Under the pieces are notes generated by a model that saw only the letters and a program-made list of their open reading frames with translations, did not search any database and was not told the origin of the DNA. A DNA stretch of 64,000 nt from Cryptomeria japonica (Eukaryota; Streptophyta; Pinopsida; Cupressales; Cupressaceae): contig NC_081415.1 of assembly GCF_030272615.1 (NCBI RefSeq), positions 419,488,257-419,552,256 of the forward strand, in the 5' to 3' direction. Below, one piece after another: positions 56,168 to 64,000 of this stretch. Both the position numbers and the translations under genes were made by a program. The number at the start of each line of letters is the position of its first letter. The stretch's first letter is position 1.

Positions 56168-59100
56168 ATGGGGAAAACGAGAAGCAGGTTCAACAGGAAG
56201 CCAAGTGAAAAACAAAATGTACCTAACTGAGCTGGTTAAAACACCTAGTTTCACTAATGAATACTATGATATTTATGACCTTGCTATCCATGGTGAAAAG
56301 TGTATCATAGATATTAGATATGCATTGTCTAGTAAGGTGGTAGATGTAACCAGGGCAAAATTTACTATTTTCAACCCAATGTTAAAACAAAGAACAAATA
56401 AAATCGCATCATGGGATGCTGGATTGGGAAGCATGGTGTTACCTGAAGTATTCCCTTGCCCTGATTTTTTCATGCTCTGCACCGAAAATTATGATAAAGA
56501 TAAAAAAACAATTGTCAATAAAAATACAAAAGAGTAAATTCTATCCATAAATGAGGGAGAATTTGCTCGTTTGTTGAACCTAGGATTTGAAGCCCAAAAC
56601 TCAAATGTCCAAATTGACCTAGGAAAGTTGGCAGGGAATTATGAGAGTCTCAATCCAAGTCGTAGAGATTCATTTATCAAAACTCTATTAAAGAGTGGTA
56701 TTTTGTTGGATCAGAATCATAAGCCTCCTTATGATTCTAACATTTTTGTTCCATGGGTTGGGGATACTATTTCCTTGTTGTTGTTTTGCCTAGGATTGGA
56801 AAATGATAGGGAAGTGGGTGAAAGCCTTCTTGAAATGATTTATAATATCCATTGTGTAGGTCAGCCAGTAAGATATAATTTTATTGAGCACATTGTTCAA
56901 TCCATGCAAAAACAATTACTAATGATCAAAAAAGGTTCTTGTAAGACATTTAGGTTCTCATCATACTTGTTTTATCTCCTTCTATCCAAGTATCATGCAA
57001 TATTCGAGACCAACAATCTTCAAATTGTGAACTATAAGATTGATGAGAAGACTCAGAACAGAACAAAGTTTCCAATATATGAATGGACAACAAAGATAAG
57101 GATGCATGATAACAAAAAGAACTACAACTATTTTGTAGACTTCTTTTTGGCACCAATGTATAATTAAATTACAAGCACTCCAATGCCTAGGTTGCCTATG
57201 TCTTGTAGAGATTGCATTCAACTCGGAAGTCAAATAGAATTGGCTGATTGGTTCTTCATGGAATAATTCACCGTGTTAAGGTTTTACGGATCAGCAGTAA
57301 AACCATACAGACTTCCAATAAATGTGATAGAGAGGGTATTTGCGTTGGAGTATGTACGACAATTGGAGAGCATAGATAGGCACTTCCATGGTCAGGAAAA
57401 GAAGAGCATATTTCCTTTCTTGCCTTTCTCATGTGGAGGGTTCACATTTGAGAGAAAAGCATTCAATGTGGCACATGATTTTTTGATAGTTTTTAACTTT
57501 GGTGATGAGGGCCTCTAGCAGTATGATCCAATCAGTGTAGTTCAAGAAAGGCTTAAGAAAAATGGGATCTCTTCAGCATTATATCAACATGAAAGTAAAC
57601 CTTTGCTAGAAAAGCTTAGAAACATGGACTCCTGGGATGCGGTTAAAAAAGAGATGGAGAAAATTGCAGTTGACAATAACATTTCAATAGAAGAAATTTC
57701 ATCACAAATTATGGCATTACACACACAGAGGACAACAGAGGAGGGCCAAGGCATCCAAAATAGGAGGTCCTGCAATTTCTACCAAAAATATGTTAATCCA
57801 TGTAAGAAATCTATTCCAAATCAATTCTACAAGAATGTAAAGAGATTTTTTGCACTCAAACCACAATAAATGATTTTTGGACTATAAGGAAGAATCTCGA
57901 TGAACCAAAGACCAGTGCAGAATTTGAGACCATCGACGAGGATGGAGAGTTTAGCAAATTGTGGAATATGGAGCATCCCACAACAACATATGACATGAGT
58001 GAAGATGATGATGAGTATGAGGTTGAGCCCACTCCAACAACTATTACAGTCCCTAAAATATTAGGTGTAGTCAATGGGTCCATGAAAGAAAAATATAGAA
58101 AAGGGGCAAGCATTGTGGAAAAAATGGGTTTTGAAGGTGGTGGTCTAGGTGCCAGAGGAGAGGGCATTTGGTATCCACTTCAGGTACAACTTCCATCAGA
58201 TTCAAAATCAAAAGGTCATGTTAAACCAGTCATTGGACTTGATTCTTCATATTCATCATGGATAGGTACTACTCATTACCCTCAGGGTCCACCTACATTT
58301 GTTTCAAGTTTAAATCCACAATCACCACCACATCATGGTATTCCCAATGGTGGTGAATCAAGAGCCACTACCACAAGTGGGGAATCCAGGGATAGTATTC
58401 CCATTATTGGTCATTCAAGTGATGTTGTGATTGGTGGGGTTGGCATGGGTACTACTACTGATACTAGTTATCTTGTTGTTGGACAAGGGCTACAATAAAA
58501 TATCTCTTGCAAGAGGCCACTAGTTGTAGATACTCATACTATTCAGAATCCTATATCAAGTGCCACTAACACTACAAAACAATCATTTGCAGCTTCAGAT
58601 CACACACCTAAAAAGATTATGAAAACTACACATGAAAGTGTTAATGGGAGTGGGATAGGATCAGGAATTGTTGTTGGTAATCCTAGTCAAGCATTAGTTA
58701 AAACCACGGGAATAAGTGGAATTGGAGCCTCTAGTATTCCTATGTCACATTTCAAACATTCAATTGCTTCAACAAGCCCAGATTTTTAATTTCGTGATTA
58801 CTATGAAAAATATGAACACACAACAAAAGAAACTAAAGAAAAAAAGAAAGTGTTTCAGAGGGTTCCCCTGACTAAAGTTTTAGACAAATAGCTTGCAAGG
58901 AACAGGGTATTTCCAACATATGACCCACAGAAAGATATGATGGAGTTCATGGTTGTTATGCCCTTGGCCCCAACTAAAGATAAAAATCCACCACACAGTC
59001 AGATAGATCCCTCTAAATTTCAAGTTAATACCCTTCAAATGGATTTTTCCAAAGTACATAATGTGGACCAAATTAGTGTGTCAAAAATGACTAACGAAGT

Positions 59101-60592
59101 GGTCTACACTAAACTGCTAAAGGTGGAGAGAGAAAAAAAAAACTGGAGAAACAAATAGAAAAGTTACATGCAGACCTGGCAAATGAAAAAATCAAGGAGG
59201 AAAGCAGCAAATAACAAGTGCAATGATTTACAGAAAAGGATAAAAAATTTGGGCTCTGCAATAGAAATTGTAGAGCAGGAGAAGATGGATGCAGAATTGA
59301 AGGACCTGACATAAAAACTGGCTAAAAGAAGTAAAAAAATTGATGATGAAAGAACCAGTTTTCAAAAATTATACAAAAGTTATGAGTTTGTTGTTGCCGA
59401 AATAAGAAAAATACAAGACCTATTGGATTGTGGGAAGGAAAAAGAAAAAAATTTACAAGAGGAAGTAGATGAAGAAAGAAAAAAATGTGCACAAATGAAA
59501 GAAGACCTGCACAATGCAAATGATAAAATAAAAACTTTGGAGGATAGATTGAAAGATAATATGAAAAATACAACGAAGTATATACAAGAAAACATTTGGT
59601 GGCAAATAATGTAGAGGACTGACAAGTTGTGTGAATGGTCTGAATTGAATGAAAGTCTGAGAGTAATTTATATGAAAATCAAAGGGCACTTTGAGAAGAG
59701 CATACATTTTTATTCAAAAGAGGATATGGCAAAAAGATTCTACAAGTAGTCTACAATTCCAGTGACAGCTACTTGGCATCCAAGGGAATTAAGAGCCACA
59801 TTGATGCCACAGTTAAGACATCATCTATCATTTAAAAATGCCAGAAACTAAGGGAAACATCAGAAGTTATGGAAAATTATGGAAAAAAGATATTGAAGAT
59901 GGAAGAAAAGAAAAATAATTTGATTAAACTTGGTTTGCCTAAGACCGTTGACCCATCAAATAAATTCATTGGAAAGAAGCTTAAAAAAAAAGCATGGAGA
60001 TAAAAATGAAGTCTGATTTAGACTTGCTTCCTAAGGACACAACTCCCCAAAGCTTTCTAGAATTCATCCAACCATTTACAACTCTAAATTTGGTATTGGA
60101 TGAAACAGTGATGTCAAGTCAATCTTCTAAATATGGAATGTTGACGAAGTTGTAGTTGACTTTCCATAGTTTACAGAATATTGACCTTCCATCAAACAAG
60201 GAGTGGAGCACCCTACAAAAACTAGCACTGAAATCTTAAGAATCATAGTATGTATTGCACAATTTTCTTCTTTTACTCTTAATTTCAAGGTTTAATGTTT
60301 TTTCTGTTTGGCATTTGGCATCACTTGAAATAACTTTGTTTTGTGAATAGGAAAAAACCAACACTCGCTATTGCTATTTTGCTAATCCAGCCTATGAATC
60401 TATGATGCACAGTGCAAAACTTCAGCCAGTAAATTTGTATTCTCAAATTCTCCCTTGCTTTAACATTTATGCATTTCTCTATTTCTGATTACTAGGTTTT
60501 AGGCACTGCTATTATCTATATTTAATTTGTCATGGCGTGAATTAATATTTAATTTTGAACTCTATTTTTTGAACAGGAGACATCAGACATGT
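56168..60592 (+). pseudogene. Decayed spliced gene with G-patch and coiled coils
   Basis: Starts at an ATG followed by a basic stretch (MGKTRSRFNRKPSEK). The body is frame 3 from 56205 to 57869, broken by TAA at 56535, 57165 and 57263, TAG at 57516 and TAA at 57867. The frame then shifts to frame 2 for 57959-58498, with an acidic stretch and a G-patch (SIVEKMGFEGGGLGARG, near 58105), and a Ser/Gly/Thr-rich tail. 58937-59760 encodes Lys/Glu-rich coiled coils with three further stops. The 3' end has good splice signals: introns 60248-60350 (GTATGT ... GAATAG) and 60429-60576 (GTAAAT ... GAACAG) flank a 78-bp in-phase exon, and a stop follows at 60592. The large N-terminal domain matches no family I recognise. 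It could be a host gene relic or the second gene of a DNA transposon. Confidence 0.5.
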
Positions 60593-60703
60593 AGCAGATG
60601 TTAAATTGCTAATATGGCCTGTGATGGCCATATAAATCTATGTTGAGTTTGTGATTTTTATGTTGAGTCTTCACATGTTGCAAACTTGCAATTCAACCTA
60701 AAG

Positions 60704-60915
60704 TTGTTGTTGCTCCCTTGTTTCTATAAAAGGGAATTCAGGGTCATTTGCAAAGGGTTCTGAAACTTTGTATTCACTTTTGCATGGACATTGGAGAATC
60801 ACACAGGATCTGTTGTTGCTCTCTTGTTTCTATAAAAGGGAATTCAGGGTCATTTGCAAAGGGTTCTGAAACTTTGTATTCACTTTTGCAATTTGCATGG
60901 AGAATCACACAGATT
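60704..60915 (+). repeat. Tandem duplication, period 106 bp
   Basis: Two nearly identical copies containing TTTCTATAAAAGGGAATTC and GGGTCATTTGCAAAGGGTTC, offset by 106 bp (for example TGCTCCCTTG at 60711 and TGCTCTCTTG at 60817). A second short repeat, TATTACTATTGAATGAATTG, occurs near 60919 and 60994. The region lies between the two convergent pseudogenes. Each copy has CTATAAAAG, a TATA-like word. Confidence 0.7.
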
Positions 60916-61256
60916 GGTGTATTACTATTGAATGAATTGTATCATATGGCTATATTTTGAAAGAATTAATGAAAATCTAAGTTCTCGACATGTGTATTAC
61001 TATTGAATGAATTGTATCGTATGGTTCTAAAATGTATCACATAGATTTGAGACCCAAACATGTCTAAATAAACAATAAACATCTTTATATCAATAAACAC
61101 ATTATGGTCTTTTTTTTATTATGCTATTTTAAATCTAGAAATAGAAAGTTGAAAAATACAATTACAAATCAATATTAAATTCTAATTGCAAAAATTAATA
61201 TGATTTTGTAATATGAATGATAAGATACAATAATAAGATTAATAAATACCAATCTC

Positions 61257-63966
61257 TTACAATTGCCATTCATCCTCATCAAATTTAGAGCTTTCTTTAT
61301 TCTTGTATGTTCTTTCTCCACTTTGAGTTTGCATACCTTCGTTGAATTGCATCTCAATGCTACCAGTAGGTCTAGTACATGAGTCAATAGTCCCACTGGC
61401 ACTTTGGTTTGAAGTGTTGCCCAAACCTCTTCTTTCACATTTGGACCTCCAGATTTGCAGTGCCCTATCGTAAGGAAAAGTGTAGACATCATACCTAGAT
61501 GTATAGAGCCTCAAGCAATTTTCTAAATTTTGTCTAGTTTGTTTCTTAGCTTTGATTTTAGGAACCCCAAAGAACTGAAAACTCTCTCATCTTCGAGCGA
61601 ACCCAATATCATGGTAAGACATAAATCAGCAAGCTTCAAATATTCTGGCATTGAATCACGCAACACTGCGTTCTCAACTATAATTTTCTAAAGCCTTGTT
61701 ACTGATCCCTCTTCGCGAGGGTTCTCCATTTTCCCATATTGTTCTCTCATAGTTTATGAAAAATGAGATGATTTCTCTTGAAGATGAGTTTCGTCTAATA
61801 TTCCATGTATAGTTACTCCATTCAATTCTCTGGATATGCAAAATTGTTTTATCAAAATCAGTAGCTTACTTCAAAAATCAGATGCAATGTTGAGGCTCCA
61901 ATAATGAGGAAACACAATAGACATGGCTTCGAGAAGATTGTTAGGAGGGAATTTGCTTCTAATTTGTGAGGAAAGATCATACGCAATTTTCTTCATAGAA
62001 GTAGTTACAGTTTCAACAATCTTGTTGAAATCTTCCCTTGTAACTCTTGCTAGTTGCTTCCTGGGGCGCTTTCCTGGTTCCTCGGGGTTGACCATGGCAT
62101 AGAAGTGCATTGGTATCTCAACTCCCCATACATTGGCACATACCTCTTCATCTGCATCGATTTCTAAAAATTTATCAAGATTGTTCAAATCTGTGAGTGT
62201 CCGCCACTTAACAATTTTTTCATCAGATAGTGTTGGTTGATTTCGATAGAGATTGTCGAGGGTGATGCATGTCATCTTACGCAACGTAGCATATTCTGCA
62301 ATAAACAGAGCTCTTTTTTGGGCAACCTTCATAATATTCCTCATTTCCTCTAGCATGGGCAGAAGAGCTGCTAAAGTTAAGAGTGTCTCTAAATTACTTA
62401 ACCTCCGAAGAAGGTTAGGAAATTTTGGTTGATCTGATTCGTCGTGAGTTGTGTGAAATAGTCCAATCAAGGATGTATATTCTAAAAACACTCGATGTGC
62501 TGGACCATCCAAAGAGATCCATCTGGTATCATTATCCTTGAGAAGCTTGTTCCCATCAGTTATTCCATCACCAAAGTGTTGAAATTCCATAAATCGCTTC
62601 GGACTTTGACAAAAGTGTGAGTAGAGCTCTCTAATTAAAATTTCAATTTTTTTAACCAAAGAAAACTTGCTCATAATTCCAAAAACTAGATTCATTATGT
62701 GATCCATGCAGTGAATTGCAGTAATGTACTATGCAAATGAAGTTTCAATCTTTGTACAAAGACCGTTCCTATGACCTTGCATTACTGAAGCTCCATCTGC
62801 TCCAACACAAACCAATTTTTTGACTACCGTCATGTCATCCATACCTCCATATTCAATTAAACTTCTCTTTACTAGTTGAAATAAATTTTTCGTTGTCGCA
62901 CTCTCCTTCATTTTAGCAACAGATAGTAGATGAGGTTGGGAGGTATGATTCTCTACAGTATAAACATGCATGCATGCCCATGAAGTATTGTCTACTATCA
63001 TAACTTCATCTAAAGAAAATGCACTAAAGTTTGACTCTCTTGTTTTTTCCTTTACATCTTCTTTTTCAACCTCAGCAAGACAACTTGCCCATTCCCATCC
63101 ACTGTTTACTGACCAGTGTCTATTAGGATATTTAGGAGCTTTCAAAAAGTGTAATAAACCACTAATTGATGGGAAATCTGTCATAGCACGCCCTCTACTC
63201 AAAATATAAAAAACAACGCTTAACTGAACAGCTTTTCCCAGTTGTTCTATTTGCATTGCTTTTCCAAAACTAGTTTCAATAGAACCTTTAACTTTAGTAG
63301 AATTCGTCTGTATTTTCTCATGAAAATAATACTCTTCGGCATTCCTCACATGCTTACATTCCTCCTTTGTTTTCCATCTTATCACTTATTTTTCAACCAT
63401 GTCTATCAATTGTTTTTCATAAACTTTACCCATATATTTTTCTATGGTGTCAAATTTTAGCTGCAACCTAATTTCCTTGTTATGTTTCCAAGTGCAAATC
63501 TTACACCTGCATTCTATTGGAGGCTCGCCTTTAATTGGATTCTCCATTGGTTCAATGAATGGATACTTTGATGCCCAATTAATTTGAAAATTCCTCACTG
63601 ACATATCCCACTCCCGATCCTTTTTTTATTGTGGTTCATCCTTTTCTGATATGGCTTTTCTTTTCCCCTTCTGTGCATTATCATCAATGGCATTATCACC
63701 CAAGTCATTTATATCATTCCGGCTAACTTGGGCATCTACCAAATAATCTTCTTCAAGATCATCCTGATCTGAGATATCAGGTCGCCGTTGTCTTCAACAT
63801 GCGGTGTAGGTGGCAAATTTTGTACTTGTACTTGTGATGATGTACCTTCCTAATTTGCACCCCAATCTTTTCCAATTCCAAAGTACAAAGACAATGTTCT
63901 ACTTTTTTTTGGCCTCTCATGGCCTTCCCCACATTCAGGTTTCCTACCCCTCTTCCTGCTCGACAT
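61257..63966 (-). pseudogene. hAT-like transposase (ZNF862/C17orf113-type), two in-frame stops plus frameshifts
   Basis: Minus strand. An ATG at 63966 with a basic N-terminus (SSRKRGRKPE) is followed by a stop and a frameshift. From 63604 to 61871 one frame is kept, broken only by TAA at 63386 and TAG at 62729. It has a Cys/His segment (CRCKICTWKHNKE, residues about 32-44 from 63604), then VGADGASVMQGHRNG, HCMDHIMNLV and DNDTRWISL, typical of plant hAT-related transposases with an RNase H-like fold. A C-terminal dimerisation-type segment (EYLKLADLCLTMILGSLEDERVF) lies in another frame near 61640-61560, and the tail ends at 61257. In related proteins HCMDH normally reads HCMAH. Terminal inverted repeats were not found; the element may extend beyond the window. 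Confidence 0.8.
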
Positions 63967-64000
63967 CTCCAACAAAATAAAGGCTGCCAAAAAAATATCA
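63967..64000. other. Upstream edge of the transposase, window end
   Basis: Too short to interpret. Confidence 0.2.

Overview
This window looks like repeat-dominated nuclear DNA from a seed plant, most likely a gymnosperm (an inference from the style of the retroelements, not a sequence match). There is no bacterial gene organisation, rRNA, functional tRNA or CRISPR array. Nearly everything is LTR retrotransposon at different stages of decay, inserted into one another. I could fix many element edges exactly, from TG...CA ends, primer-binding sites, polypurine tracts and matching 5-bp target-site duplications (TSDs).

Layout. 1-3176: 3' part of a degenerate Copia-like element. 3196-3987: a coiled-coil reading frame broken only by TAG codons. 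4389-12216: a nearly intact LTR element (TSD ATATT) that encodes only Gag plus a retropepsin-like domain, called here TR-GAG1. About 12662-42406: one large minus-strand Ty3/Gypsy element of Tat type (called G). Three younger insertions split it: a solo LTR of the TR-GAG1 family (13027-14275, TSD ATATC), a second gag-only element TR-GAG2 (16897-24076, TSD GGGTG), and a complete-length Copia element (26018-35031, TSD ATTTC), which itself carries another Copia-type solo LTR (29658-31264, TSD CTTTA). 42407-44866: unassigned sequence and an LTR remnant. 44867 to about 52045: a plus-strand Gypsy element (called G2) with protease, G-patch, RT, RNase H and part of integrase but no recognisable Gag. 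G2 is interrupted by a tandem TRIM whose 135-bp LTRs each carry tRNA-like A and B boxes (48867-49399, TSD AACCT). 52046-56167: AT-rich DNA with one clean 191-codon reading frame (53028-53603), a third TR-GAG-like fragment on the minus strand, and a long tandem repeat. 56168-60592: a decayed, apparently spliced gene with a G-patch and coiled coils. 61257-63966: a minus-strand hAT-like transposase pseudogene.

How the parts may work together (inference). TR-GAG1 and TR-GAG2 have Gag and a retropepsin-like domain whose catalytic triplet is replaced (DPS), and no RT or integrase. G2 has an active-type protease motif (DNGS), RT, RNase H and integrase, but no Gag. The LTR starts, the primer-binding sites beginning TGGTGAAC, a recurrent 27-31 nt GGACC...GGTCC hairpin and a leader module are shared between them. 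This is what a two-component (gag-only plus pol-only) retrotransposon system would look like, and it is the observation I would follow first. The second is the tRNA-like TRIM.

Most coding regions are pseudogenes. Many of the nonsense codons are TAG or TAA where a glutamine codon is expected, consistent with C-to-T decay of methylated DNA.
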